From the NCBI RefSeq assembly GCF_040546585.1, contig NZ_JBEPOC010000001.1, positions 2,356,001 to 2,420,000 of the forward strand: a stretch of 64,000 nt of DNA. Direction: 5' to 3'. The translations under genes were made by a program, and so were the position numbers. This DNA is from Marmoricola sp. OAE513 (GTDB lineage Bacteria; Actinomycetota; Actinomycetes; Propionibacteriales; Nocardioidaceae). Positions 45,044 to 55,594 of the stretch are shown here, piece after piece; position 1 is the first letter of the stretch, and the number at the start of each line of letters is the position of its first letter. The notes under the pieces are model-generated. The model worked only from the letters and a program-made list of their open reading frames with translations, had not been told where the DNA came from and ran no database searches.

Positions 45044-46427
45044 TCAGACCTGGTCGACCGCCGGGGACGGGTGCGCCCGGGTCGGCCGCCGGTTCGCCAG
45101 GACGAACAAGGTCCAGCTGATGATCAGTGCGGCCAGCACGATCAACCCGACGACGGGGTGGTCCGAGGGCAGCGCCACCCCGGCGATGCCGCCGAAGACC
45201 CAGGACAGCTGCAGCACCGTCTCCGAGCGCGCGAACGCCGACGTCCGGTAGTTCTCCGGGACGTCGCGCTGGATGGTCGCGTCGAGCGCGAGCTTGCCCA
45301 TCGCGGCGGCGATACCGATGGTCAGGCCGAAGGCGACCGCCACCGCGAGGCTGTAGAACAGGGCGGCGCAGACCGTGGCCGCGACGTCCGCGATCAGGCC
45401 GGCCACCACGACCACGGCCGGGTTCAGGCGGCGCAGCACCGAGGACAGCCCGAGCCCGATGATGTTGCCGAGGCTGGCCGCGCCGATCACCAGACCGAGC
45501 AACCAGGTGGTGCTGTGGTTCCAGTTCTCGAACGGGTGCTGGGTGAGCACGAAGGCGAAGAAGATCGTCAGGAAGCCGGACAGGAAGCGCAGGCCGACGT
45601 TGCACCGCAGCGCGAAGACGATCGAGGACGGCAGGCGGAACTTGGCCCGACGCCCGACCGGCTGCTCGCCGGCGCTGGCGTCGGCCTCGGCGGGCAGCAG
45701 GATGGCCAGGATGGTGGCGCCGACGAACACGACGAACGCGTACCCGCAGCGACCACTGGGCACCGGCGGTCGCGGCCAGGCCGGCCATCGGCGCGGAGAC
45801 CGCGCCGCCGATCACGCCGGCCAACGAGATCCGGCTGTTGGCCTTGACGAGGGTGAGCTCAGGGGGCTTGAGGCGCGGGACCGTCGCGGGCCTGGCGATC
45901 GCGTAGGCCTTCGAGGCGATCAGGCAGCCGAGCGCTGTCGGGTAGAGCGCGTTGGAGTCCGAGGAGACCGCGTCGGCCATCATCCAGCACATGAAGGCGC
46001 GGAACGTCATGGTGAAGCCGATCGCCCACCGCCGGCCGTGGCTGAACCGGTCGAGGAACGGTCCCAGCAGGGGAGCGAGCACCGAGAACGGCACCATCGT
46101 CAGGACCAGGAACAGCAGCACCGGCCCCTTGGCCCCGCCCGGGTCGGCGAAGAAGATCGTGCCCGCCAGCGAGATCGCCACCGCCGCGTCGCCGGCCGCG
46201 TTGAAGGAGTGCAGCTCGATCAGGCGGGAGAGCCCGGAGTCCCCGGCGCCCTCGGCGCGCGCTGCTCGTCGGGCCAGCCGGACGGCCGCGGCTGCTCCGC
46301 GCCCGGCTCCGCGTCCGGCTGCGAGCACGCCGCGCGTACCCGCGGTGACACCGCGGCCGGCAGCGTCAGCCACCCGGTCCCCGCGCCGCTCCCCGCCAGC
46401 GTCGCTGACCTCCGGCTCCGACTCCAT
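45044..46427 (-). pseudogene. MFS transporter linked to DUF3027, frameshifted
   Basis: About 460 residues after correction. The first half (ATG 46427; IELHSFNAAGDAAVAISLAG, GPFLDRFSHGRRWAIGF) and the second (YAFVVFVGATILAILLP onward) are in different frames; removing one C at CCC 45743-45745 gives AQWSLRYAFVVF and a full 12-helix protein. It carries an unusually long Ala/Arg-rich N terminus. In M. tuberculosis a comparable MFS gene (Rv0876c) precedes the DUF3027 gene. Likely intact in the organism. Confidence 0.8.
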
Positions 46428-46506
46428 GGTCCCCATCCTGCCAAGACCTGCCTGACAATGCGGGGTCGGGGAGACATCGGACGGGGAGATGGGGGAGAAT
46501 CCTCCG

Positions 46507-47292
46507 GTGATCACCACCGAGGAACTCGCCGGCGCCGCAGTCGCCGCCGCCCGGACCGCCCTGCTCGAGCAGGTCGGGGAGGCTTTCGTCGGCGACCACG
46601 ACCAGAGCGTGGCCGAGGACAGCGGCGTGTTCACCCACTACTTCGGCTGCACCCAGCCCGGCTATCCCGGCTGGCGCTGGGCCGTCACCGTCGCCCAACC
46701 CGAGGGCCAGGACGCGCCCACGATCGACGAGGTCGTGCTGCTCCCGGGTGACGACGCGATCACCGCGCCGGCGTGGATCCCGTGGCGCGAGCGGATCAAG
46801 CCCGGCGACCTCTCGCCCGGCGACCTGCTCCCGGCCGACGAGGACGACCCGCGCCTCGCTCCGACGTACCTGACCGGGGACCCGGGGGACTGGACGCCCG
46901 CGGAGGCCAAGGACGCTGCCGCGGAGCGCGCCGGGATCAAGGCCGTCGCCGACGAGCTCGGCCTCGGCCGGGCCCGGGTGCTCTCGATTGAGGGTCGCGA
47001 CAGCGCCGCGCAGCGCTGGTACGACGGCGAGCAGGGGCCGGACGTTCCGCTCGCCCAGTCGGCGCCGGCACAGTGCTACTCCTGCGGGTTCCTGGTCCAG
47101 CTGGCCGGACCGCTCTCGCGCGGGTTCGGGGTCTGCGCGAACGAGTTCGCCAACGACGACGGTCGCGTCGTCGCGCACAAGCACGGGTGCGGAGCGCACT
47201 CCGAGGCTCAGCTGCGCAAGAAGCAGCTCCCGCCGCCGCTGCCGGACCCGGTGTTCGACACCGTCAGCCGCAGCGACCTCGAGGACTTCTAA
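46507..47292 (+). CDS. DUF3027 protein
   Basis: 261 residues from GTG 46507, with GGGGGAG nine bases upstream; ATG 46489 would add six residues. Core: HYFGCTQPGYPGWRWAVTVA and QCYSCGFLVQLAGPLSRGFG, plus a C-terminal region with CGAHSEAQ. Three or four Cys/His (C..C, C..H.HGCGAH) could bind a metal. DUF3027 is a widespread actinobacterial family of unknown function (Rv0877-like), usually next to this MFS gene and DUF2530. Confidence 0.88.
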   Translation: MITTEELAGAAVAAARTALLEQVGEAFVGDHDQSVAEDSGVFTHYFGCTQPGYPGWRWAVTVAQPEGQDAPTIDEVVLLPGDDAITAPAWIPWRERIKPGDLSPGDLLPADEDDPRLAPTYLTGDPGDWTPAEAKDAAAERAGIKAVADELGLGRARVLSIEGRDSAAQRWYDGEQGPDVPLAQSAPAQCYSCGFLVQLAGPLSRGFGVCANEFANDDGRVVAHKHGCGAHSEAQLRKKQLPPPLPDPVFDTVSRSDLEDF

Positions 47293-47570
47293 GCAGGGTC
47301 TTCGGTGGACTGCCGCGCCGCACGGCGCCTCCGGCAGTAGTCCCAGCCGACGAGGCCGAGTCCGAAGCCGGCCACGCAGGTCCACAACCACCACAGGTGG
47401 CCGTCGGCCTTGAGGCGTCCCGAGAACGGGATCAGCATGACGAAGGCGACCGCCCAGAGGATGGTCCCGACCGCGAGCGTGCGCACACCGTCGACGTCGA
47501 GCGGGTCGACGTCCGCGACGATGTACGTGCGGTTGCCGATCTCGTGGACGACGGGCTGTTCCTCGGGCAC
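47289..47570 (-). CDS. DUF2530 small membrane protein
   Basis: 93 residues, overlapping the DUF3027 stop by four bases. Two hydrophobic segments (TLAVGTILWAVAFVMLIPF and LWWLWTCVAGFGLGLVGWDY) ending in an Arg-rich tail (CRRRRAARQ). This is the DUF2530 pattern, Rv0879c-like, predicted two-helix membrane protein. Function unknown. Confidence 0.88.
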   Translation of the reverse strand: MPEEQPVVHEIGNRTYIVADVDPLDVDGVRTLAVGTILWAVAFVMLIPFSGRLKADGHLWWLWTCVAGFGLGLVGWDYCRRRRAARQSTEDPA

Positions 47571-47648
47571 GGGCTCACTGTAACGGCCGTGTGAATTACT
47601 CGGACACCCCCGTGTTCAATCGCCGTTCACTCTGGAAGGCTGCGGCCC

Positions 47649-49085
47649 GTGGACAACTTCTTCAAGATCACAGAGCGCGGCTCGACCGTAGGTCGGGAAG
47701 TCCGCGGAGGCATCGTCACGTTCTTCACGATGGCCTACATCATCGTGCTGAATCCCCTGATCATCGGAACGGTGGCCGACGTCGACGGCAAGTTCCTCGG
47801 CGGGGGTGACAAACCGAACCTCGCCGCCGTCGCGGCAGCCACGGCGCTGGTCGCGGGTGTCATCACGATCCTCATGGGTGTCGTGGCCAACTTCCCCCTG
47901 GCGCTGGCTACCGGCCTCGGGCTGAACGCCTTCGTGGCCTACTCGGTCGCCTCCGAGATGACCTGGGCCGACGCGATGGGTCTCGTGGTGATGGAGGGCG
48001 TCCTGATCCTGGTCCTGGTGCTGACCGGCTTCCGAGAAGCGGTTTTCCACGCGGTGCCGAAGGAGCTGAAGATCGCGATCTCCGTCGGTATCGGCCTCTT
48101 CATCGCGCTCATCGGTTTCGTCGACGCAGGCTTCGTACGTCGTACGGGTGCGGGTCCGGTCCCGGTACAGCTGGGCCAGGACGGCAACCTCTCCGGCTGG
48201 CCCGTGCTTGTCTTCGCCGTCGGGGTGCTGCTCGTGATCGCCCTCTGGGTCAGGAAGGTCAAGGGCGCGATCCTCATCTCGATCGTCGCCACCACCGTGA
48301 TCGCGCTCGTCGTCGAGAAGATCGGTGACATCGGCCCGTCGTTCATCGCGCCGGACAAGGTCAACCCCGACGGGTGGAACCTCAACGTTCCGAAGTGGCC
48401 CGGTTTCGGCAACCTCTTCGAGTCGCCGCACTTCGACACCCTCGGCGACTTCAACCTGCTCGACTCGTGGGACAAGGCCGGCGTGGTCACCGTCCTGCTC
48501 CTGATCTTCACGCTGATGCTCGCGGACTTCTTCGACACGATGGGCACGATGACCGCGATCGGCGCGGAGGCCGACCTCCTGGACGAGGACGGCGTCCCGC
48601 CGAACACCCAGAAGATCCTCATCGTCGACTCGATCGCCGCGGCTGCCGGTGGTGCGGCGGGTGTTTCGTCGAACACGTCCTACATCGAGTCGGCCTCCGG
48701 CGTCGGGGAAGGGGCGCGCACCGGTCTGGCCTCGGTGGTGACCGGCTTGCTGTTCCTGCTGTCGATCTTCGCCGCGCCGCTGGTCGACATCATTCCGAGC
48801 GAGGCGGCCGTACCGGCCCTGATCCTCGTCGGCTTCCTGATGATGCAGCAGATCAAGGGCATCGACTTCGACGACCTGGAGATCGCCATCCCGGCGTTCC
48901 TCACGATCGCGCTGATGCCGTTCACGTACTCGATCACGGTGGGCATCGGCGCCGGGTTCCTGGCGTACGTGCTGATCAAGATCGTCCGGGGCAAGGTGGG
49001 CGAGATCCACGCCCTGCTCTGGGTGATCGCGGGCCTGTTCGCCGTCTACTTCGCGATCGACCCGATCACGCGCTGGCTGACCTGA
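47649..49085 (+). CDS. NCS2-family purine permease (AzgA-like)
   Basis: 478 residues, GTG start with GGAAGG upstream. About 12-14 hydrophobic segments. AYIIVLNPLIIG near the N terminus, GLGLNAFVAY, SNTSYIESASGVGEGARTGL and FLMMQQIKGIDF fit AzgA/guanine-hypoxanthine permeases of nucleobase-cation symporter family 2. It imports purine bases. No purine riboswitch is visible in the short leader. A terminator follows. Confidence 0.92.
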   Translation: MDNFFKITERGSTVGREVRGGIVTFFTMAYIIVLNPLIIGTVADVDGKFLGGGDKPNLAAVAAATALVAGVITILMGVVANFPLALATGLGLNAFVAYSVASEMTWADAMGLVVMEGVLILVLVLTGFREAVFHAVPKELKIAISVGIGLFIALIGFVDAGFVRRTGAGPVPVQLGQDGNLSGWPVLVFAVGVLLVIALWVRKVKGAILISIVATTVIALVVEKIGDIGPSFIAPDKVNPDGWNLNVPKWPGFGNLFESPHFDTLGDFNLLDSWDKAGVVTVLLLIFTLMLADFFDTMGTMTAIGAEADLLDEDGVPPNTQKILIVDSIAAAAGGAAGVSSNTSYIESASGVGEGARTGLASVVTGLLFLLSIFAAPLVDIIPSEAAVPALILVGFLMMQQIKGIDFDDLEIAIPAFLTIALMPFTYSITVGIGAGFLAYVLIKIVRGKVGEIHALLWVIAGLFAVYFAIDPITRWLT

Positions 49086-49094
49086 TCGCCTCGT

Positions 49095-49122
49095 AGGCCC
49101 TCCTCGTTCGCGGGGAGGGCCT
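49095..49122 (+). terminator. Terminator of the purine permease
   Basis: Twelve-base arms (49095-49106 and 49111-49122) with one T-G pair and a TTCG loop, followed by TCTGCT. Ten bases after the permease stop. Confidence 0.82.
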
Positions 49123-49168
49123 TCTGCTGCCGGAATAGTTAGCAGAGGTAATGAGTTATGCTCACGAC

Positions 49169-49621
49169 ATGACTCCCACCGTTCAGAGCGCCGCGCGCAC
49201 GGACAGCGGCCTGGCCAGCGAGCTGAGGCTCGGCGTGGTCCGGTTGGCCCGGCGTCTGCGCAGCGAGCGCGACCCGGCCAACCCGCTGAGCGTCGCGCAA
49301 ATCAGCGTGCTCGGCGTCCTGCGTCGCAGCGGCGAGATCACTCTGGGGGAGCTGGCCGCGCACGAGCGGGTGCAGCCGCCCTCGATGACCCGGACCGTGA
49401 ATGCGCTGGTTGCTGACGGGTACGTCGTGCGTCGGTCCTCCGAGAACGACGGCCGCCTCGTCCTGCTGGACCTGTCGGACAAGGGTCGCCAGACACTGCT
49501 GGCCGACCGCAAGCGTCGCGACGCCTGGCTCGCCCGCCGGCTCGCGGACCTGAATCCCGAAGAACGCGACCTGCTTCGCCAGGTCGCCCCACTGATCGAA
49601 AGGCTGGCGACGACTGAGTGA
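49169..49621 (+). CDS. MarR-family transcriptional regulator
   Basis: 150 residues from ATG 49169 (ATG 49151 would add six). Winged helix-turn-helix: ISVLGVLRRSGEITLGELAA, HERVQPPSMTRTVNALVADG, wing RRSSENDGRLVLLDLSDKG. Its TGA overlaps the downstream MFS gene's start (GTGA), so it probably regulates that pump. Rv0880-like place in the conserved gene order. An AT-richer AATAGTTAGCAGAGGTAAT segment upstream may be an operator. Confidence 0.92.
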   Translation: MTPTVQSAARTDSGLASELRLGVVRLARRLRSERDPANPLSVAQISVLGVLRRSGEITLGELAAHERVQPPSMTRTVNALVADGYVVRRSSENDGRLVLLDLSDKGRQTLLADRKRRDAWLARRLADLNPEERDLLRQVAPLIERLATTE

Positions 49622-50907
49622 GTCCCACGTTCCGCGCGCTCCGCATCCGTAACTACCGCCTGTACGCCCTGGGCGGCGTGGTCTCCAACACGGGCACCTG
49701 GATGCAGCGCGTGGCCCAGGACTGGCTCGTGCTGACCCTGCACCACGGCAGCGCGGCCGAGGCGAGCACCGCGCTCGGCATCACCACCGCGCTGCAGTTC
49801 CTCCCGATCCTGCTGCTCTCGCCGTACGCCGGACTGGTCGCCGACCGGATGCCCAAGCGTCAGCTGCTCCAGCTGACCCAGGCCTGGATGGGCACCACCG
49901 CTCTGGTGCTGGCGGTCCTCGCCCTGACCGGTGTGGTCGAGCCGTGGATGGTGTTCGCGTTGGCGTTCTCCTTCGGTGCCGGCGCGGCGTTCGACGCACC
50001 GGCACGCCAGTCCTTCGTCAGCGAGATGGTCGGCGCCGACGACCTGGCCAACGCCGTCAGCCTGAACTCGGCCTCGTTCAACCTCGGCCGGATGGTCGGG
50101 CCGGCGCTGTCCGGTTTCCTGATCGCGCTGCTCGGCTCGGGCGTCCGCGCCACCGGCGTGGTGATCGCACTCAACGGCCTCAGCTACCTGGCGGTGATCA
50201 GCGCGCTGCGGCTGATGCGGGCCGGCGAGCTCAGCCCGGTCGAGCGCGCACCCCGCGGCAAGCGGATGATCCGCGAGGGTGTGCGGTACGTGCGCAACCG
50301 GCAGGACCTCATGATGATCCTGTTCGCAGCGTTCTTCGCCGGCACCTTCGGGATGAACTTCCAGATGACCTCGGCCCTGATGGCCACCCAGGTCTTCGAC
50401 AAGGGTTCGGGGGAGTACGGGCTGCTCGGCACCACCCTCGCGGTCGGGTCACTGACCGCCGCCCTGCTCGGCGCACGTCGCGCGGCCCGTCCCCGGCCGC
50501 ACTGGGTGATCCTCGCCGGACTGGCCTTCGGCACGGTCGAGATCATCCTCGGCCTGATGCCGACCTACCTGACCTTCGCCCTCCTCACTCCGTTGCTCGG
50601 GCTCAGCCTGCTGACGATGCTCAACGCAGCGAACACGACCGTGCAGCTCAGCGTCGACCCGGCCATGCGCGGCCGGGTGATGGCGCTCTACATGATGGTG
50701 GTGATGGGCGGGACCCCGTTCGGCGCTCCGATCGTCGGCTGGGTCGGCGCGACCTTCGGGGCCCGCTGGACCCTGATCGGCGGCGGTGCGATGTCGTTGC
50801 TCGGGATCCTGCTCGCGGTGGCCCTGTTCGGTGCCTCGACCAGTCCGCTGCGCTGGCGGCGCGGTGCGGTCGTGGAGACGCAGTCCGACCCGGCTCTGGC
50901 CGCGTGA
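49618..50907 (+). CDS. MFS transporter coupled to MarR
   Basis: 429 residues, GTG 49618 overlapping the MarR stop. Starts with FRALRIRNYRLYALGGVVSN and TGTWMQRVAQDWLVLTL, the signature of the MFS_3/Tmr-EntS-type subfamily, with 12 membrane segments and LVADRMPKRQLLQLTQA in the first cytoplasmic loop. Probably a drug or siderophore-type exporter repressed by the MarR protein. Confidence 0.92.
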   Translation: MSPTFRALRIRNYRLYALGGVVSNTGTWMQRVAQDWLVLTLHHGSAAEASTALGITTALQFLPILLLSPYAGLVADRMPKRQLLQLTQAWMGTTALVLAVLALTGVVEPWMVFALAFSFGAGAAFDAPARQSFVSEMVGADDLANAVSLNSASFNLGRMVGPALSGFLIALLGSGVRATGVVIALNGLSYLAVISALRLMRAGELSPVERAPRGKRMIREGVRYVRNRQDLMMILFAAFFAGTFGMNFQMTSALMATQVFDKGSGEYGLLGTTLAVGSLTAALLGARRAARPRPHWVILAGLAFGTVEIILGLMPTYLTFALLTPLLGLSLLTMLNAANTTVQLSVDPAMRGRVMALYMMVVMGGTPFGAPIVGWVGATFGARWTLIGGGAMSLLGILLAVALFGASTSPLRWRRGAVVETQSDPALAA

Positions 50908-50920
50908 ATAGACTGGCAGG

Positions 50921-51007
50921 GTGAACCCCCGCTACCGACGCCTGGTGATCACGGGCGCCCTGGTGGGGCTGATCCTCCTGGTCGTCATCGCCAAGCTCGC
51001 CCGCTAG
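50921..51007 (+). CDS. Small single-pass membrane protein (28 aa)
   Basis: 28 codons, GTG start. A basic N terminus (MNPRYRRLV) precedes one 17-residue hydrophobic helix (ITGALVGLILLVVIAKL) and a final Arg. It lies between the MFS stop (13 bases) and the methyltransferase start (4 bases). The charge pattern and position suggest a real membrane peptide, although the GGCAGG ribosome-binding site is close to the start. Confidence 0.5.
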   Translation: MNPRYRRLVITGALVGLILLVVIAKLAR

Positions 51008-51011
51008 TCCG

Positions 51012-52205
51012 ATGATCGAGCCGCTCGCCTCCGCGCAGATGCGGGTCCGCGACCACCTGCTGGCGCCGGACACGCTGGTCCGCGCCCTGGCGAGCGGTCG
51101 TCGCAAGGGTCAGCGTCCGAGGTGGACGCGGGTCGAGCTGCGCTACGTCGACCTCAAGGCCGGTCGCCGCCTCCAGATCACCCGGTACGACGAGACCCAG
51201 GCCCACGTGAGCAACCACGGCCCCGACGACGCCCCGGCAGCGGTCGCCGAGCTGCTCGCCGAGCCGTTCGGCAACTGGCACGTGGAGACCACCGCCGAGA
51301 CCGTCCAGCTGCGGGTCACCAAGGGCGGCGAGGCCGCAGTCGGCATCACCGCCGGCGTCGCTGCCGTGGCCGAACGCGCCCACGACCGGGCCAAGGCCCG
51401 GATGCTGCCCGAGGACGACCCGGTCCTGGTGGCGCTCGGCATCAGTGACGCGAAGGGCGTCGTGAAGCCGACCCGTCGCGCGAAGTACCGCCAGGTCGAG
51501 GAGTTCCTCCGAGAGCTCGGCGCCTCGGTCGACGACGCCCTCGGCGCCGGTCGACTCGCACCGACTGCCGAGGACCCCCTGCGCGTGGTCGACCTCGGCT
51601 GCGGGAACGCGTACCTGACGTTCGCCGCGCACGCCTGGCTGAGCCGGGTGCGGGGCTTGCCGGTGCGGCTGGTCGGCGTCGACGTGAAGGAGCAGTCCCG
51701 GGCGCACAACACCGAGGTCGCCCGGCGGCTCGGCGTCGAGGACCAGGTCACCTTCGTCAAGGCGGGCATCGACGACGTGGTGCTGGAGGAGACCCCGCAG
51801 GTGGTGCTGGCGCTGCACGCCTGCGACACCGCCACGGACGACGCTCTCGCGCGGGCGGTCGAGTGGTCCGCAGACCTGGTCCTCGCTGCGCCCTGCTGCC
51901 ACAAGGACGTCTCCCGGCAGCTGCGGAGCCGACCCGCCCCGGCGCCGTACTCGCTGCTGACCCGGGACGGGATCCTCCGCGAACGTTTCGCCGACACCCT
52001 CACCGACGCCCTTCGGGCCGCTCTGCTGCGCACCCGCGGGTACCGGGTCGACGTCGTGGAGTTCGTCGGCAGCGAGCACACCCCGCGCAACACCTTGATC
52101 CGCGCTGCTGCCACCGGAGCGGTGGCTTCCGGGGCCGACGAGGAGCTCGCTGCTCTCACGGCGACGTGGCAGGTCGAGCCGAAGCTGGCAGAGCTGCTCG
52201 GATGA
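51012..52205 (+). CDS. SAM-dependent methyltransferase (METTL25-like)
   Basis: 397 residues. The N-terminal 180 residues form a separate domain (RLQITRYDETQAHVSNHGPD). The C-terminal Rossmann fold has motif I VVDLGCGNAYLTFAA, motif post I VGVDVKEQS, and the distinctive APCCHKD loop of the METTL25/RRNAD1-like family, whose members modify RNA or protein. Substrate unknown. Its stop overlaps the next gene (ATGA). The trio ending in the macro-domain gene is one operon. Confidence 0.85.
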   Translation: MIEPLASAQMRVRDHLLAPDTLVRALASGRRKGQRPRWTRVELRYVDLKAGRRLQITRYDETQAHVSNHGPDDAPAAVAELLAEPFGNWHVETTAETVQLRVTKGGEAAVGITAGVAAVAERAHDRAKARMLPEDDPVLVALGISDAKGVVKPTRRAKYRQVEEFLRELGASVDDALGAGRLAPTAEDPLRVVDLGCGNAYLTFAAHAWLSRVRGLPVRLVGVDVKEQSRAHNTEVARRLGVEDQVTFVKAGIDDVVLEETPQVVLALHACDTATDDALARAVEWSADLVLAAPCCHKDVSRQLRSRPAPAPYSLLTRDGILRERFADTLTDALRAALLRTRGYRVDVVEFVGSEHTPRNTLIRAAATGAVASGADEELAALTATWQVEPKLAELLG

Positions 52206-53158
52206 GCTGGTTCGCGGGCGCCGTCGCCGCCGGTCTGCTGGCGGCGAACGTGCACGGCACCCCGGTGTTCGAATTCCGCGACACCGCCATCAACGAGTCC
52301 AGTGGACTGGTCGACCTCGGCCCGCTGATGGTCACCACGAACGACTCCGGCGGAGGCCCCGAGGTCTTCGTGGTCGACGCACGATCAGGTCGGACGGTGT
52401 CGACGACCCGCTTCGCCGACGAGGTCGAGGACGTCGAGGCGCTCGCGCCCGCCGGCAGGGACGCCGTCTGGGTCGGCGACATCGGGGACAACTTGGTCAA
52501 GCGGCGCAGCGTGCAGGTCTACCGGGTCCCGGTGGGCAGGACCGACCGTGTCGTCGACGCGCCGTCGTACGACCTGGTCTACCCCGACGGAGCGCACGAC
52601 GCCGAGTCGCTCGTCGTCGGGCCGGACGGGCGGCTGCGGATCATCACCAAGAACTTCCTCGGCGGTCGGGTCTACGTGGCTCCGAAGAACCTCGACCCGG
52701 GCCGGCCGAACAAGCTGCAGGCGGGACCGCCGGTCGACCTCTACGCCACCGACGCGGCGATGTTCCCCGATGGCAAGCACGTGCTGGTCCGCGGGTACGG
52801 CGGCGCGCTGGTGCTCACCTTCCCCGCGTTCGAGGTGGTCGGCCAGTTCGGCCTACCGAGCCAGGAGCAGGGCGAGGGCGTCTCGATCGGAAGGTCGGGG
52901 CGGGTCCGGCTCAGCTCCGAAGGCGTGAACGCCCCCGTTCTGCAGATCAAGCTCCCGGCCGACGTGCGCCGCGCGATGAGCGACCCGACGACGACGGCGG
53001 ACGGCGGCCCCGGCGGCGGTTCCGACGGCGGTCTGGACGACGACGGCGTGATCGTCGCGGACGAGGCTGGTGGGATCGACTGGTCCTGGGTGGGTCTCGG
53101 TGCCCTCGGGGTCGGCGCTGTGGCACTGTTTCTCTCCTTGGTGAGGAGGCGACGATGA
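52202..53158 (+). CDS. Membrane-anchored beta-propeller-like protein
   Basis: 318 residues in ATGA overlaps with both neighbours. Short N-terminal hydrophobic segment (WFAGAVAAGLLAAN), beta-repeats about residues 20-245 (SSGLVDLGPLMVTTND, VWVGDIGDN, LVVGPDGRLRIITKN), a Gly/Asp/Thr-rich linker, a membrane helix (WSWVGLGALGVGAVALFLSL) and an RRRR stop-transfer end. It looks like an exported propeller held by a C-terminal anchor. Family not recognised. Confidence 0.72.
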   Translation: MSWFAGAVAAGLLAANVHGTPVFEFRDTAINESSGLVDLGPLMVTTNDSGGGPEVFVVDARSGRTVSTTRFADEVEDVEALAPAGRDAVWVGDIGDNLVKRRSVQVYRVPVGRTDRVVDAPSYDLVYPDGAHDAESLVVGPDGRLRIITKNFLGGRVYVAPKNLDPGRPNKLQAGPPVDLYATDAAMFPDGKHVLVRGYGGALVLTFPAFEVVGQFGLPSQEQGEGVSIGRSGRVRLSSEGVNAPVLQIKLPADVRRAMSDPTTTADGGPGGGSDGGLDDDGVIVADEAGGIDWSWVGLGALGVGAVALFLSLVRRRR

Positions 53159-53652
53159 GGATCACAGCGGTGCAGGGCGACATCACCGCCCAAGAGGTCG
53201 ATGCGGTCGTCAACGCCGCGAACCGGGCGATGCGAGGTGGTGGAGGCGTCGACGGCGCGATCCACCGCGCCGGCGGCCCGGCGGTGCTCGAGGACTGCCG
53301 CCGCAGGTTCCCGAACGGGCTGGCCACCGGCGAGGCCGGTTGGACGACCGCGGGCGACCTACCCGCGCGCTGGGTGATCCACGTGGTCGGCCCGAACCGC
53401 AACCGCGGCGAGACCGACCGGAACCTGCTGACCTCGTGCTACGCGAACGCGCTGGCGGTCGCAGACGAGATCGGCGCGACCAGCGTCGCGTTCCCGCTGG
53501 TCTCGGCAGGGTCGTACGGCTGGCCGCGCGAGGACGCGATCCTCGCGGCGGTCGAGACGTTGCGCGGCACCCCGACCCAGGTCGGCGACGCCTGCATCGT
53601 CGCCTTCGGGGCGGACGCCTACGACGCCGTACGACGCCTGGTGGGGGCCTAG
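53155..53652 (+). CDS. Macro-domain ADP-ribose-binding protein
   Basis: 165 residues, ATG 53155 in ATGA overlap with the preceding gene. Macro domain of the YmdB/Af1521 type: VQGDITAQEVDAVVNAANRA, GGGGVDGAIHRAGG, FPLVSAGSYGWP. The DxT... VNAAN and GGVDGAIH residues bind ADP-ribose, so deacylation or de-ADP-ribosylation is likely. Third gene of the methyltransferase-propeller-macro operon. Confidence 0.92.
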   Translation: MRITAVQGDITAQEVDAVVNAANRAMRGGGGVDGAIHRAGGPAVLEDCRRRFPNGLATGEAGWTTAGDLPARWVIHVVGPNRNRGETDRNLLTSCYANALAVADEIGATSVAFPLVSAGSYGWPREDAILAAVETLRGTPTQVGDACIVAFGADAYDAVRRLVGA

Positions 53653-53654
53653 CC

Positions 53655-54290
53655 TCAGGCTTCGGCCGCCGGCTTCGGCTCCTTGGGCGGCGGCTCGGCG
53701 AGCAGCTCGTAGGACCCGGGCAGGATGCCCTTGCGCTCAGCGACCTTGCGCGCCGGGACGCCGAAGACGCAGGCGAAGTCGGCGACGTCGGAGAGGACGA
53801 CCGAATTGGCGCCGACCTGGGCGTAATTGCCGATGGTGACCGGGCCGACCAGGACGGCGTTCGCGAGCACGATCGCGCCGTCGCCGACGACCGGGAAGCC
53901 GTCCTCGCCCGGCGGGGTGTCGGGCTGCTGGACGCCGGCGGTGACGGCGCCTCCGAAGGTGACGTTCGCGCCCATCCGCAGGCCGTTGCCGATCACGGTG
54001 GCGCTCGGGTGCGGGATCATGAAGCCCGGGCCGATGTCCATGCCGGGGACGAAGTCGGCGCTGAACAGGTACATCCCGACGCTGCGCCACAGGAACGCCT
54101 TGCGGACCTTGCCCTTGCGGAACGCGACCTGCTGCTTGCGCAGAACCCACTGGGCGAGAAGGCCGGGGTGCGAGATGCCGGTCAGCAGCACCCGGAGGTA
54201 GGAGGTCTTCGCTCCGGGGCGGTAGCGGTTGAGGTCGGAGAAGATGAGCTGCTTGAAGCTCAGGCCCTCGGACGAGGTGACGGTCGGCAT
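53655..54290 (-). CDS. Left-handed beta-helix acyltransferase (CysE-like)
   Basis: 211 residues. N-terminal helical region (FKQLIFSDLNRYRPG), then hexapeptide-repeat coils (PGFMIPHPSATVIGNGLRMG, ANVTFGGAVTAGV, NYAQVGANSVVLSDV) forming a left-handed beta-helix and a Pro/Lys-rich end. Closest in plan to serine O-acetyltransferase and related envelope acyltransferases; the His-rich SAT active-site motif is limited to PHPSAT. Exact acceptor unknown. Follows serC on the same strand behind a hairpin. Confidence 0.8.
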   Translation of the reverse strand: MPTVTSSEGLSFKQLIFSDLNRYRPGAKTSYLRVLLTGISHPGLLAQWVLRKQQVAFRKGKVRKAFLWRSVGMYLFSADFVPGMDIGPGFMIPHPSATVIGNGLRMGANVTFGGAVTAGVQQPDTPPGEDGFPVVGDGAIVLANAVLVGPVTIGNYAQVGANSVVLSDVADFACVFGVPARKVAERKGILPGSYELLAEPPPKEPKPAAEA

Positions 54291-54314
54291 GGGGGCAATC
54301 CTAGGGACGCGGCT

Positions 54315-54366
54315 GGTCGAGCGTAGTCGAGACCACGAAACGCGAGGGTCTCGACTGCGCTCGACC
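54315..54366. repeat. 20-bp inverted repeat (GGTCGAGCGyAGTCGAGACC)
   Basis: Arms 54315-54334 and 54347-54366 pair over 20 positions with one mismatch and a 12-base loop. The sequence resembles short REP-like elements (GGTCTCGACTACGCTCGACC-type) dispersed through many actinobacterial genomes. It lies between serC and the acyltransferase gene and may terminate serC transcription. Confidence 0.75.
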
Positions 54367-54377
54367 GACCTGTTCCG

Positions 54378-55561
<1,184 letters not shown>

Positions 55562-55594
55562 ACTCACCACACTAGGCATAACGGAGCGGACGAC

